Shown here: positions 35,958 to 50,000 of the stretch, one piece after another
Layout: each line of letters starts with the position of its first letter
How positions within the stretch are numbered: position 1 is the stretch's first letter
NCBI GenBank assembly: GCA_907163375.1
Contig: CAJQUW010006818.1
Span: 1-64,000 of the forward strand
DNA: 64,000 nt
Reading direction: 5' to 3'
Source: Prostheceraeus crozeri
Taxonomy: Eukaryota; Platyhelminthes; Polycladida; Euryleptidae
Program-made: the position numbers and the translations under genes
The notes under the pieces: generated by a model
What the model was told of the DNA's origin: nothing
What the model saw: only the letters and a program-made list of their open reading frames with translations
The model's database searches: none

Positions 35958-36366
35958 GGTCTCAGCAGAATAAAAGATTCGCTTTGTATGCACTGATCGT
36001 GTTTTTTGGGCTTCCTACAATGTGATGTAATCATGTTCTTAGATCTACAAGCTATGAATTGAAGTGTTGCCAGGAGCAGTCTATTTGAGAGCAATATCCG
36101 AGTAATTGTATGATGAGCTTTGGTCGACCAACGGTCTAGAAAATAGGCTCAATCTGAGAAGAGCACTGAGTGCAGCATGATATGGCGACAAAAAGGCACT
36201 CTGTCCTGTTAATTTTCGTTGAGTAAATCCGAGTCTACAGAAATTATTTTATTGAGTATCAAAATCTGTAAGTTGTGGTTGTCGCAAGTTGAGGGAACAT
36301 CAGATCACAATCTCCGACCAGTCAAGCTGTCAAAACGAAAATTATGAACTAATCGACTATTGTCAC

Positions 36367-36830
36367 CACAGAAATAAATTGCTTTGTCTGCGTTGTTTGG
36401 TCTAGAGATGACATTTTTCAAAACTGATGGTCACGCTTAGAACTAGTCCGAGGGGCAGAAAGATCCATTTTCCATTGAATGTAGTACCAATTGAAGCCTG
36501 AATTGTGACCAACTAAATTATTGACACCGCATTGAACGGACACAGTCAGTAAATTTAGTTCGTGAGGGGTCGAACAATATGAATAATATTTCCATTTGAT
36601 GAATTTATCACGGCGAAACATTGAGTCAAAGATAGGTACGATTGACTTGGGAGACGTTTAGTATTCAATATAATAACGCCAGCTCGTGTGTTCCATAATG
36701 CAACTTTCCTCGCGCATTGCGCGCGCTTGGCCAATCACGTAAGCCAAAGGGAGACGATCTCTCCTCAGGTTACTACCATTGCATACAATGGCTGAGATAG
36801 AATTGCATCACCTAGAAAGTAACACGCACT
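36367..36830. repeat. Dispersed repeat, complete-looking copy
   Basis: This block starts AAATTGCTTTGTCTGCG and includes TTTCCATTTGATGAATTTAT, GAGTCAAAGATAGGTAC, CTCGTGTGTTCC and AAGCCAAAGGGAGACGA. Its first half recurs at 59,452-59,682 and its second half at 63,068-63,300. It is non-coding and of unknown class. Confidence 0.7.
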
Positions 36831-37867
36831 GCGATGAGCGATGCAAGCGAGCATTTTCAAGGACAAGAAATTGCTGCTGGTTACAAAATAGACACCACCA
36901 TAATCTTCTTCGTGAAATTTTCATTTAAATGAAGTGTGTTTCAACAAATGTGGTAAAAAATTCTACGATCTACATCATATAAACGATACGTTTTAATAAC
37001 TTCATCGAAATACATTTGAGGGAATTGAGGAAGTGGTGAACAGTTGCAGACAGATGAAAGAGACCGACATTGCCAAATGTATTTCTTCTAATTGCAAATG
37101 AAGTGCGGCTTCCTTTTCAGTGATTGACATTACAAATTAATCGGTAGGATATGAGGATTGCTATAAATTACATGATTTTGCGATAATTAATGATTTGATA
37201 TTTCACGTTTGTAAAGAATAGGGTTTTTAAGGACACATATATCATTTACATATTTTCATTCATAGGATGACAAGGCACAGGTGCCATCGAATAGAATATC
37301 GATGAAAAGAATTGAATCATGAAATAGAATTGAGTCTGACAAACGCGCAGCTAATAGTTAGCACGTGCATAACTTCACTTCATCATTATTTGAAAATATC
37401 AAAGTGAATTTCAGATTAAAGACGGGAACTTATGCTGCATGCTATAAGTTATACCGATGCCAAGACTGACTTTAGTCTCTGAGCTTTTTTTCAAGCACGC
37501 TACATCACTGGCAACAACACATAGAGTAAGTAAAGACCTAAGAAATATATGCTGTGCATAACATAAAGTAGCCTATGCATTATAGAGTAAGTAATTTAGC
37601 ATTACTGTATACTTATTCTATGGTATACATCTATAAAGCAATAAATCAAATGTATTAATTACAAATTGGATAATTTTGATTGAAAAGAGAAGTTGAACTG
37701 TAGCTGCTGCCTGTTGACCCCGTGACTGAGATCAAAGTAGTGACCCAAATATTTATCATCTAGCCAATATTCAAATGTATATTTCTATACGACAAGTAAG
37801 TATCTAATAGGCCAGGCAGAATTATCGGTGCCCTGTCATTGAATAAAACACGTTTAAAGGCCAACAC
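36831..37867. other. Region downstream of PYROXD2-like gene
   Basis: No gene recognised. It lies 3' of the poly(A) signal of the minus-strand gene. Sequence is AT-rich with short open frames only. Confidence 0.4.
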
Positions 37868-37873
37868 TTTATT
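37868..37873 (-). terminator. Poly(A) signal AATAAA of the PYROXD2-like gene
   Basis: AATAAA on the minus strand lies about 62 bases downstream of the TAG stop codon, in a plausible position for cleavage and polyadenylation of this transcript. Confidence 0.6.
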
Positions 37874-37934
37874 TCGAAAGAAATTGAACCAAAAATTGAA
37901 TGGTATTTGACTTTCACTTTGTCATTGTAAAATG

Positions 37935-38008
37935 CTATTTGTGTGACTTCATGTCTTTGATAGCACAAGCTGCCGCTAATCTTCCAGCAGATCCAATCAC
38001 TCCACCAC
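37935..38008 (-). CDS. PYROXD2: PYROXD2-like terminal exon
   Basis: Acceptor AATTTTCAG; it encodes [20 protein letters not shown] and SHK, then TAG. It completes the HPGGG flavin-binding motif begun in exon i. Confidence 0.9.
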
Positions 38009-41000
38009 CTGAAAATTTTACGATTTTTTAAAGATGCATTTTCGAAACTAGGATTCGTCGTCGCGATATGCTTTGTGTGACAGAGACTCTTACACTGGGT
38101 TCCAAAAACGACAACCTTAACCGATACCAAGGGTGCATTGTACTATTAATTACAACTTAAATACTTGTAATACAAAAAATGCAAGAAAACATGGAAAACA
38201 GGATGTAATTTAGCACTTATTAATCAATATATACAACTATCGTTAAAATATTGAAAAAAATAAATTAGTACATGTCATTTTACAATATTACCTGATGTCT
38301 TAATAGCCTAGTAATATTTGTCAATACTAACATTCATCTACTCATGTGAATTGGAAAAGTGGGCTTCATGAGCACATGTTTGATGCCTACATGCCGACAT
38401 GTTTTGATTACCACGTTTGCGAATGTAGCAATGATTATAATTGTGATAATTATCACAGAAAAATACAAAATACTGTATCCAAATATTTTAGCATGCCGTA
38501 ATTGAAATGCATGAAGCTAGCGTCTAATTCACACTGATTTATTTGCAAAACTAAATGACTACCTTATTGTATTGAGAAATTTTGTCTGATTGATAATGAT
38601 TGCTACTATTATTATTGGAGTTGATTTGTGCTAATAGCCTTGCGGGTATAAAATAAAAATACTCTGTTGAGTAAATTTTCGATTTAATCTTCGTCAGACT
38701 CTCACATTTGATGAAGGCATGAATTACAAGAGCTTTTATAAGAAAGATGAAAAGAAAGATTGTCACTTCACAATTATGAAGATTCTCTGATGCCATCAAT
38801 CCGGCAGGGTTTCAAGTTACATCAGCGTTGGATATTTTCCGCGCATCCTGTGATGAGCGGTCAGCAAACGCGATGAGGGGCGATGATTGTTCCTGTCTAT
38901 TGTCACAGGTGGGTCGGTCAGTTGACAAAAATCTTAGCGTGCGGTTTCCCATGCAGCCATTCATCAGGTTGTTTTCTTTGGCGATATGAAATGCCTCTAA
39001 TGCTAGGCGCGTACGAGGCGCCACTGAAAGGAAGACCAATCATCGCAAGTGACAGCTCTATCGTCAGGCCCCTGGCACAGCTTCTATCCAAAAACTTGCA
39101 GCCAATGATCAAGAAGTACGTTCAGAACCATCTGTCCTCAACAATGGACTCCATCAACGCGATCAAAAAATTGGAAATTCCAAAACAATGTCATTTTGGG
39201 TCATTAGATGTCTCCAATCTCTACGGGAGCATACCATTAGAAGACGGTGAGGCAACTCCTGGACTGATATCAGTGGCGACAAACTTTCAAGCCGTAAATA
39301 GACAGGACTCTATATTCCCTGATTTGGAACCAGAGCACTTCGAAGAACTCCTGCGGCTTTGTCTCTGCGAAGATCGGTACCTGTTGAGCGGTGAATTCAG
39401 ACATCAAAAGACAGGCATAGCCATGGGGAACTGTGCCGCACCACCACTGGCGACGATCTTCATGCACCAACTGGAGAAGAAGATACTGAGACGTTTCCCG
39501 AGCATTATCTTCTGGAGACGGTGTCTACACGATGTCTTCTTCATAGGAACGTCAGTATTGGACGTAACAGAACTACTCAGTTACGCAAATGTAGTGGATC
39601 CCAACATCACATTCACCTACGAAGCACCAGAAGAAAATGAATTACCGTTTCTCGATACCAAGGTACGAATAGAAAATGGTCAAGTTACCTACAGAAATAC
39701 GTAAAGCCATCCCACAGTGGAGCATGTCTACCGTATGGAGCTACCGTACCCGCAAGCAGAAAGCGCAACCTCGTCATAGCAGAGACTCATCGCACCCTCA
39801 GAAATACCAGTCCCATGAATGCCGATGAAGCACTATCAGAGATGAAAGACGCGTTCAGGAGAAACGACCATCCTGAGAACTTCATTGATAACAACAGCCT
39901 ATCAGTCATAAATAGAAACGCAAGCGAAACAAAGAGAAGCCCACCGACTACCTACCTAAAAATTCCCTACTTTAACGAGAGGCAGAGAAGACAAATGAGC
40001 AAAATACTCAGAGAGACTGATTTACACGACGACATCCGCATTATCTACACTACCGAGCCTCCCCTGTCAAGAAGTTTGAGACCAAAGAAGGAAGTGCAAA
40101 ATTGCCCCAAACAATGCCTAGCCTGCGAGACATCTATTTCAAAAGGAGTGTGCTTTACTAAGCATATTGTGTACAAAATCATGTGTTCCCACCCAACTTG
40201 TAAAGCAGTGTACATCGGACAGAGTGAGAGAACTGCCCGTTCTCGAATATTAGAACATTTGAATTCCCCTCATCGCATGTCCACCAGCATCTTCAGCAGC
40301 ATGGCACAAACAACGGCCACACAATCAAATGGATGATCCTAGGGAAAGAAAAGTGCAATCGTACGCGCCTAGCATTAGAGGCATTTCATATCGCCAAAGA
40401 AAACAACCTGATGAATGGCTGCATGGGAAACCGCACGCTAAGATTTTTGTCAACAGACCGACCCACCTGTGACAATAGACAGGAACAATCATCGCCCCTC
40501 ATCGCGTTTGCTGACCGCTCATCACAGGATGCGGGGGAAAATATCCAACGGTGATGTAACTTGAAACCCTGCCGGATTGATGGCATCAGAGAATCTTCCA
40601 AATTGTGAAGTGACAATCTTTCTTTTCATCTTTCTTATAAAAGCTCTTGTAATTCATGCCTTCATCAAATGTGAGAGTCTGACGAAGATTAAATCGAAAA
40701 TTTACTCAACAGAGTATTTTTATTTTATAACCGCAAGGCTATTAGCACAAATCAACTCCATTATTCAAACTCGGGTATAGCCAACGTATTTAGAAATTTA
40801 TTGATCACTATTATTATTCTTTATTTCACGAAGACTACATTTGTAATGCAATGCTAATGACCTTGGCATTCTCTTTCAAATGCTTCTTCTATTGTGAATA
40901 ATGTGATAAAACTGAATAAATACGACAGAATGCATAATTACATTTTTCTGCATTTATCATTCAACATATATAGTTAGGATGCTATTTATATACGAATGAT

Positions 41001-44000
41001 GTCTATTTGATAGCCTACTAAGGAGTGGAATAGGCTTCCACAAATTTCGACGACTTCGAGCCCACCTATAGGGAATACATTTATAGACGATATAATACAG
41101 GGTGACTCAAAAGTCTTAATCGGGTTTCAAATCAAGATTTCTCAATAAGTATTAACACTACAAACTTAATTTTTCGTTTATGCGGAAGGTAAATAAGAAG
41201 CAGCTATGAAAAAAGATAACAATGAAGAAATGTAATCTAATCATTTCCATTTATGTGTGATTGGTATTGCTATGATAGTTATCAAACTTCTACATTAGCA
41301 CATTAGTTATGCATGACGTTGTCATGCAATGTCGCTGCATTGAAGTGTAGGCCTAGATATCTGTGAATTACGGCGATTTTCGACGACGTTTTTCCAACAA
41401 GATGGCGCACCGCCTCATTGGGGTCTGAAAGTCAGAGAATTTCTCAACATCCAAATCCCTAATCGATGGATTGGCCGAAACGGCCACTGGCCACTGGATC
41501 AACTGACCAACTAGGAACTCAGATCTGACACCTCTTGATTATTTTTTGTGGGTCATATCAAGAAAATGGTGTATAAGGATAGGCCAACGAACAACAAAGA
41601 ACTGCGAGTGAAGATTGCTGAAGCAGTCCAGTCCGTGACGAAAGTCACAATCACTAAGACTTTTGAAAACTTCAAAAAAAACTTTTGAGTCACCCTGTAT
41701 ATTGATAATTCTATATCAAATTCCATAGAATAATGAATACAGCAATGAATATTCATGGAAATTCCTATGAGACTCTGATGGAGAGCATATGCGGGTTTCC
41801 GAGATCAAAATGTGCTGAACAAATGTTTAACCCATCTAGAAATTTTGATGTTCGCGAAGTTGACTTTTCCATGCAATGATTGGCATTTACTCATTGACTC
41901 GATTTCAAATATCGTCTTAGGTAATCTGACAGAATAAGTGACTTTCATATTGAAGAAGACTCATTATTCCATGATAATTATAAATACAAATCAAGATATC
42001 GGGAACATGAAAATATGTTATTTTAAACGTGAAAAGTAAAGCAATAGTTACCTGGATGTGCAGATGAACCGCAGAGATACAAGCCTTTCACTGGAGAACG
42101 ATAAGAACTCATGAATGATGTAGGCCGTGCCAGGTAAATCTGATCAAGGCTGATGGCTCCGTGAAAGACGTTCTGTAAAAGCAAAGATGACAGATTGAAA
42201 TGATAAGTCATATTAGCATTATGAATGATGACAAATAAAGTAATTAATGAATGATTGATAGGGTTAATAGCTCTTACTGGATCGACCGGATCAGATCAGG
42301 GATATGATCTACATTCTTAAAAAAGAAAGTAATTACATAAATGGACAGCTAGACATACTTAAACATGCAATTTAGAATACCCATGAAATAATGTGCTCAA
42401 AGTCGTATAGTGAAATTTGTTATTCTACGTTTTTGAAAACTCAGAAACTTTCGAGACAGTCTTGCGCTTGATTTGCGAAATTTTGTCTTTTTCATTTCTA
42501 TGTATCTACTCTGTGTAGAATTGTAGATTGCAAGTAGTTAGCATATTATATATTAGATATGATAAGTATGTTGTGGGAAGAACCAAGTAAGCTGATGGTC
42601 AGTTCAAAATTATTATTTTCTTTAGGTGATATATTTCGATCTATACTCATAGATCGTCGTCAGACAAGTGAATCATAGCTTAAGTAAACAAAAAATTCGA
42701 ACACGTAAACGAAGTAACATGGAATTGATACTAGTGGCAAACAAAGGCAAAGTGTATGGCTAGGAAATAGATAACATAAAAAATAATTGAAACGGACTGT
42801 ACTGGATTACGATTTCTTTACCGGTAGCAGAGCATAGTTTATGCTCTACCACCTGCCCTATGCTCTATCTACTATTCTCTACTAACTCCATCCGAATCCA
42901 ATACTCATGTAGGTAAGATGGAGTTTTCTAATTTGCACTCTGTAGGCCTGCACATAGTCACCGACATATTTTCACTTTAAACATCTTAATTCTTTAAAAA
43001 TAGTTTAGATAAAATTGTTTCCTTTGATCTATATTAATACACAAATGTGCGGTTATCTTAAAAACCATTGAACGCAATTCATAAACGGGTGACTTGCAAA
43101 CGTCATTTAGAATACAACTTGTATTCTCCTACATCTTAGGAGACAGAGCACTCCTTCTGTTATTATGCTTAAACTTATGCCGCAAAATTTGACAGAATTA
43201 AACCATAAGTAACAATCTATACCTGATGGGTGGTTAGAAGATACGATTTGAGGATGTGTGAATTCCTGTCTTTCATCTGTCATAACTTTCATTTGTTGGT
43301 ATCGTCATCACATCAGTCTTACTCGTATTTTTCACTACTTCTGTTTATAAACTAGTATACTGTTGTATATCAAGAAATTTGAAATAAATGCACCATACAT
43401 AAATTACCGTTTAATACAATGATTTCTTTGTCAATACCTACCCCACCAGTAAGATTGAAAATTCTCTGAAGATCAGGAGGAGTTAGCGTATCATATCCAA
43501 TAACAGAGTCCTTGAATCCCGGGCAGTATTCGTCAATTTGATTAAAGATCAAATCCGTATATTCTTTCTTCTTTGCTTCCGTCCACTCATCCTCAGTCAA
43601 AGCAAATGGAGTATATTGAGTGAAGAGTTGAACAACATGAGCACCTGGAGGAGCAATCGTAGGATCCATTGATGATGGAATAGTCATTTCTATGATTGGT
43701 CTGAGTTGAAAAGGCAAGTAGACAATTCAGTTATGAAATGTACATAGTAATGTATAATGAATAGGGTTGGGCGCGGTCAAAACTGCGTTGTGCGTTGGGA
43801 CCATGCCATTAATTTTTAGTTTTGCTTTACCGTACGAGCAGGAATGAATAGATCACCAGTTTCATTCATATACATGCGCTTTTGTACAAGCAGTCAATAC
43901 CTAGCTTTTTCAACAAATTACTGAATTGGACTTAAATACCTAAATAAAGATAAAACTGGCAGTCTAGCCCAGAGTTTTTTGAAGGAAAATTCTAGGGACC

Positions 44001-47000
44001 TTGCAGGGACCCGAAAATATTTCATACTAAATGCTATAATTTGATATCCTTTCTACATGACATTGGTGGCAAAATGTTAAGTTTTCACATCCTGGAGGGT
44101 TGCGATCCATGTAAAAGTAAAGTTAAGTACATCTATGGTTTAGCACATGTAATATTATATGCTAGCTACATGTAGTGTTATTCCTTGAAATCTTTTAAAT
44201 CCCTCCTTAACATGCCTTAGAATGTAGGCTTATACCCACGTGCATGACATACCGTACAATCAGAGCTCAACATAATCAAAGGTAACATATTAACATAATC
44301 CAGTAACCTAATGAGGTAAAGATTCATTGATTATTTTCATTTGATACACGTACATGTACATGCGAAGATCAGATTCAGGGGCTGCAGATCAGCTGCAGCC
44401 CCACAGCCCCCCGGCCCGTACGCCTATGATATCCAGAGAGGCTATATCCGACTGGTGGGGGGTCCGGGCGCCCACTGGGTCTGCTTTCTCTGCTATCACT
44501 CCAATAAACATAACTTCTCTCACATCGGTTGTCAACTTGTGGCGATAGACTTCGAGAAGGGATTTGAGAAAATTTCACACAGATTACTTATTCATAAAAT
44601 GATGAATACAGCAATCGATAATTATGTAATTATGTTACTTCAAAATCATTTTCTTGACAGGCAGCAAAGAGTAAAATTGCTCAACAATTTTAGTTCGTTT
44701 CGCAATGTGTCATGTGGCATTTCTCAATGGTCTGTCTTTGGTCCCTTACTTTTCTCCTTCTTTGTTCATGATCTTGAGCATTTTGTACAAAGCAACAATG
44801 ATGCATTAATTGTTAGTTATGCAGATGATATCAATCTGACATGTTAGAGCGCATTCAAAATAGGTCTCATCGATTGATTTGCTCCGCAAAATCATGTCCT
44901 TGTTGCTACTTTGTTCCCCTTCATTATAGAAGGGCAATTTTAGCATTCAAGCTTTTTTGAATATTGCTTGAGATGTGACTCATACTTTACATGATTGCAT
45001 CCCGCCTGTTTTGCCACGTTCGGAGAAATTTAGAATTCCCATGTGTTCCACAGCATTACGTTCAAATTCATTTTTCATTTCTATGTGTAAGCTATACAAT
45101 AGCGGTTTTCGTGTGAGTTAATTTTCGTTTGGTTTTTCTTTCTTGTTATTTACTTGTTTTTCTTTTTTCTTCTATGTTAAATTTTGTCTGAAATGTTTGC
45201 CTTGTATCCTCACGATTTCTATTATTGAGGTGTATTCGATTCAATAAACATCATTTATCATTATTTATTATTATTATTATTATTATGATGTTACTATGTG
45301 TTCTCCTGTATATTCAACATGCACTACTAGTCCAGTTAGCAAGGCTTTTTCTAATCGTAAGCAGTGGACCTTTGATAACAAAATGAATATCAAGTATGAC
45401 AAATGCACTCAAATGTTCATAACATACAGTAGCAAATTTGATTGTCGCCCGTATGTTCTTGCAGATATTGAATTGGTTGACCATACATGTATTCTAGGTG
45501 TGATAATTGATCAGAAACTTTCATGGGCCGAGCATGCTGATAAAAAAATTTGTAAAAAGGCATCCTCTAAAATAGCAATTTTGAGATAGTTGAAGCCTTT
45601 CATGAGTAAACTACAGCTGTGCAAGATTTACCTCTCATGCATAAGATCTGTGATCGAATATTGCTCGCCTATTTTTGTAAACCTGAATTGTACTCAGAGT
45701 CATTTGGTTGAGCGTGTGCAGCAGCGCTGTCATAAAATTATTTGTGGTAGTAGCAGTTGTAATTGCTCCTACTTTGTACCTCTGGGCTATCGCCGTGTTG
45801 TGCAAGGATTCAAACTTTTTGAGAACATTGTCTCCGATGACGATCACCCCTTGCACCATCTGATTCCTGAGAAGTTGAGATACAGTGGCAAATACGTTAT
45901 CCCTTTGTGCAAAACAGCTGCTAGACGCAATTCATTCTTCATTACAATGGCGAGGTTGGCTAATGATGACTTCTCTTTGTAATTTTCTTTTGAGAGTTGT
46001 TTGTACGCGATGATAACTTATGTTGTACTGTAGTGTCGTTCATTCACTTCTGTTATTGACTTTTACATATGTGATGTCATTGAATATTCTTATGTTAAAC
46101 CTCTCGATTCTCATTAATGAGGTCTTGAAAATAAACGTTATTATTATTATTACCCACTCACCAATCTCGCTTGTCAGATAGAAGAATAGAAGTGGATGAC
46201 AGCAGATCAGAACAACATTGTTTATTCTCTGATTCTAGGGGCCCAATTTTCCAAACTAGGGACCCGAATCGGGTCCCTAAAACGCCTTAACAAAAACCCT
46301 GGTCTAGCCTATATTTCAAATCTGTATTGAAAAACTGCGTCAAACAAATGAGATATTTCGATAAATACAAATAATACAAAATAGATATCAAATAGCTGCC
46401 TTCCATGCTTTTAATAAAAAGTTTACACCTTTTTATATTTCGATATTTCTAAAATTGGTTATCAAATGACCAGAGGATATGATATCTGCGAAGTCTTTCC
46501 ATCCGATTTATCTAGCGAATCTCCGAATAATCTTCATCAGAAATGATTCAATTCGCAATTCAGTAGGATAGATTAATAGTGTCATTGAAGTCTAAATTTT
46601 TGTTCCTGATGTCACAGAGATTGTGTAGGCTTACTTCATTCTAATTGAAGAAGATCATGCGAAGTTCTATTTTTGTAAGAGTAATAGACCTATAAACCAG
46701 AAAGGCCATCATAATTAGACTGTGATTAGTTAGCAACTAGGGATGGAAAAACGGGGTTTTCGTAAAAAATATCAACCGGAAAAAACAAGGTTTTTTTTAT
46801 GTTTGCTTCGTTCTATTTCTTATGAGCCTTTCCTTAAGGAATCCTTATTTGCAATTTTCTCCCACTTTTTTGTTTATTAATTATTGACAATTACTTGTTC
46901 GATGTGCTTTACTAATAAGCTAAGGCAAAGTAAAATCGCGACGAAAAGCAACAGGTGACATTTTTGCTGGCCCATAAAAAGTTTCGAAATATACTCAGAA

Positions 47001-50000
47001 AGAAGTTTTCTTGCAAATTATACTGAAAAAGGAAACCTCATTGAAAAGCTCTGCATTTTTACTTCACTTTATTAGTTTTATCCAAACTTTGACAACATCT
47101 ATTCAAAGTGAATCTAGCACACGTGAAGATGATAATTATGTTACCAGATACATGCACGCTGTATGTACATGTAGTTTATTATAATTTTGCTTGGTTCATG
47201 TTCCCTCTTCATTCACTGAAAACGGGTCTCCCTTTGTTCTCTTGAAATTCAACCGAATACTTCTGGCCATGCTACCTATGATACAAATGTAAAAGGAAAA
47301 TCCTTCATTTGAAAAATTTCAAGGAGTTCGGAAGTTTTTACAATAAGAAAATTGAAAATTGAAGTAAGGCATGAGACAGATTACTGGAGTCACAGCTTAT
47401 TCAGCAATTTTTTGCAGCTGTCCAGTGACGTAATAATGGTCTTTGATCTATGATTATCATTAATCATGCAAATCTGAGTGTCAAAGGCAGCATTTATTGC
47501 ACTGCTTTTGGAAAGGCTCTGGAGATATTTTTTAAGTTAGTCAAAATATGCCTCGTGCTTGGATGCAATATTTCAAACCGGGAAAACATAACCATTCGAA
47601 AAAAACACGTTCTTTCGCTTTTTTATTTAAGTTTTTGCGTCTTCTTCGTTTATTCCAACCCTAGTGACAGTTGAAGATGAACGTGGATCCTTCTCGACTA
47701 TTGACCTCTTTAATTTGCTACCTTGAAGGTGATGATTCTCCCATGATCAATTGAAACATTAAAAATATTCGGAGTTGCACTTAACTCAAGATGGACATGG
47801 ACCTACCACATCAATAACAGTATATGTTTCTTGTCACCGTTTGTAAACACTCTAAAGCCCAGCTGATCTGTTTACATGATGTCCTGCACGTTCTACCACA
47901 CACCTATGTTTCTAGGTCTTTCGAGTGGTGACATTACTCAACTTGAAATGCTTAAACGCCGCTTTCAAGGAAGAATTTGTGGTAAGAAAGTACGTTTTCT
48001 CTAAAGAAAACGCAATCTACTAACAATTTCTGAGGGAAATGATTAGCATAAACCATACCTGGTGGACCATCGACCTTGTTCTGCTTCCAGATACGCCTGG
48101 TGGAAGGATTCACAGCTTTCACTGTTTAGATGGATTGTTCCGTGGTGCCAAGGCTGAACTCCGGGTGTTGAATCGGCATAGAATGTCGGAATTCTGTTTA
48201 CTGCAACTGTAAAAACACATTCATTCGCACTTGACTTCATAGCAAGCCCGTACCTTAATGTTAAATTTATTCGAAGGTCCCTTCTTATCGCACTTAAATT
48301 TGAAATTGAAAAAATTAGATCAATTCACCTCATGTTTTTCCACGAAGTCATTTTTCAGTGGAGTATTGTTGCTCTATAAATTTTTATGTTTTTATGATGA
48401 ATTTTCAGCAAATAGGCGGGTAGAAAAAATTATGGGAAGTGAGAAAAATATATACAATAAGATAGAGGACAAAAATAGCTTGAAATGAGAATACAATGTG
48501 TGAATACAATAGGAAATGATGATGGTGATGATGTGTGCAAGAGAGAGAGAGTGTCTGAAAGACATCATTTAGCATAAAATAGACTTTGAAATACAGTCCA
48601 ATCCTCTTTATCGGGACAATTGCCAATTCTTCGTTTCTAATCACAATTTTGCTATGCAAAAGTCTTCCGTTAATCGGGACATCTATTCGTTTGAAAGGGA
48701 CAATTGGGATCTACAATACCCAACACTTTATAAAATCAGGCAACTGCTCGCCTAAATCGTATGATCTACAGCAATCTACAGCAACCAATAAGATTCTTCT
48801 ATCTCCCGCTACCACTCCTAGACACCGGCAGTTGACTTTTGACTGTGCGACAGGCATCAAGGCAACCAAAAAGTCATCTTAAGATTCACTTGCATGCTCA
48901 TGCCGCATGAAATATCACAACGAAGCACTTGAAATCATAGCCTCGTGAATTTGATTCGAAATTGAAAGTCAATTTTGTTCCATCTCAGTTTCAAGCACCA
49001 TAGGAATATTTCAGTCGGACGATTTTCCAAGTGCCGCAATAATCTCTCAAAATAAAGTTGTGAATATTTATGATTGATATTAAAAATATTGTCGGTTAAT
49101 CGGAACAATTACAATTAAGTTGAATGCACGGTAACTTGACAATCAATGCGCTGGTATAAATGAAAACATGTGCTCACCATTAATTTTCGTGGCCGGTGAA
49201 GTATAGCTAAATCCATCGAGCTGGTTAACTTGAGATTTCGATAAAAGTTTCTGAAGAGAAATCATTAGCTCTATTCAGTAAGGACACTATCGGTACATAA
49301 CTACAGTGTGAATGGGCATCCAATGATTCCGCATGTTTGTAAATATTTCAGCTTACTGAAAATGTGGCAAAATTTTTCATAGGCTATCTTCCAATTTTCA
49401 CAAACCTAATTGGCCATTACTACTTAGTGGAGAGTAGGATATAATTTAATGGTATGAAGCAAAACAAATCTTTCAGTTAATTGCGATTCATTTCGGCCAT
49501 GTACTAGACCATGAACACACAGAATGCCGGCCGAAATGCATCGCAATTAACCGAAAGATTTGGCTTTGTTTCCTACCATCAAAGGTTATCCTCCTCTCCA
49601 CTAAGTCATAGTGTCTAACAATGGAGGATTTTTCTCTCGAAAACTAATCAGTCAATGATATTATACCACTGCATTTTTAAAGCTCTCAGAAATTGTAAAT
49701 ATTCTGACACTAGGCTATATTTGCTTCGCATGTGTTATTATAACATGATATTCGACCTCAAACATATTCGACCTCTCTAAAAATACTGATCTCTGTTGTA
49801 TCCAAGACTTATTAGGGCAGCAACATTGTCATTGATGATAAGTCTAACAACCCAGCAAATTTAAGCCGATATATCTCAACAATCGATGAAATACAAGCAT
49901 TACATGAGTTTGGTTACCTCTCGCTGTGGAAGCAGCTCGTTGAAAGTTACGTGTGCCGTTGCATTTGATAGAACTATCTTGCCACTGATTTCTCTGTTGT

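Larger units (their letters stand above)
35220..36021. repeat. Inverted pair of Penelope-like termini (245-bp arms)
   Basis: Arms 35,220-35,463 and 35,775-36,021 are reverse complements over about 245 bases at high identity, enclosing about 310 bases of AT-rich sequence. Each arm contains GACCGAC-loop-GTTGGTC between CTGATGA and GAAA, a hammerhead-like core, then GAATAAAAGATTCGC. Pseudo-LTRs in inverted orientation are characteristic of Penelope-like elements. No reverse transcriptase or GIY-YIG frame lies between the arms. Confidence 0.75.
38616..40760 (+). mobile_element. Penelope-like element with inverted 401-bp termini
   Basis: Arms 38,616-39,016 and 40,359-40,760 are reverse complements at high identity. 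The right arm contains the natural C-terminus of the GIY-YIG frame and a 3' region with a hammerhead-like core. The left arm is an inverted copy of that 3' end fused directly to the middle of the reverse transcriptase. The element lies in the last intron of the PYROXD2-like gene on the opposite strand. No clear target duplication. Confidence 0.85.

Noticed and set aside
38812-39112. Minus-strand open frames at the left arm of the 38.6-kb Penelope-like element
   Set aside because: They are the inverted copy of the GIY-YIG C-terminal tail in the terminal repeat, not separate genes.
48594-49135. CAGTCCAATCCTCTTTATCGG as a pogo/Tigger-like terminus
   Set aside because: No convincing inverted partner or transposase fragment was found, so the element was not called.
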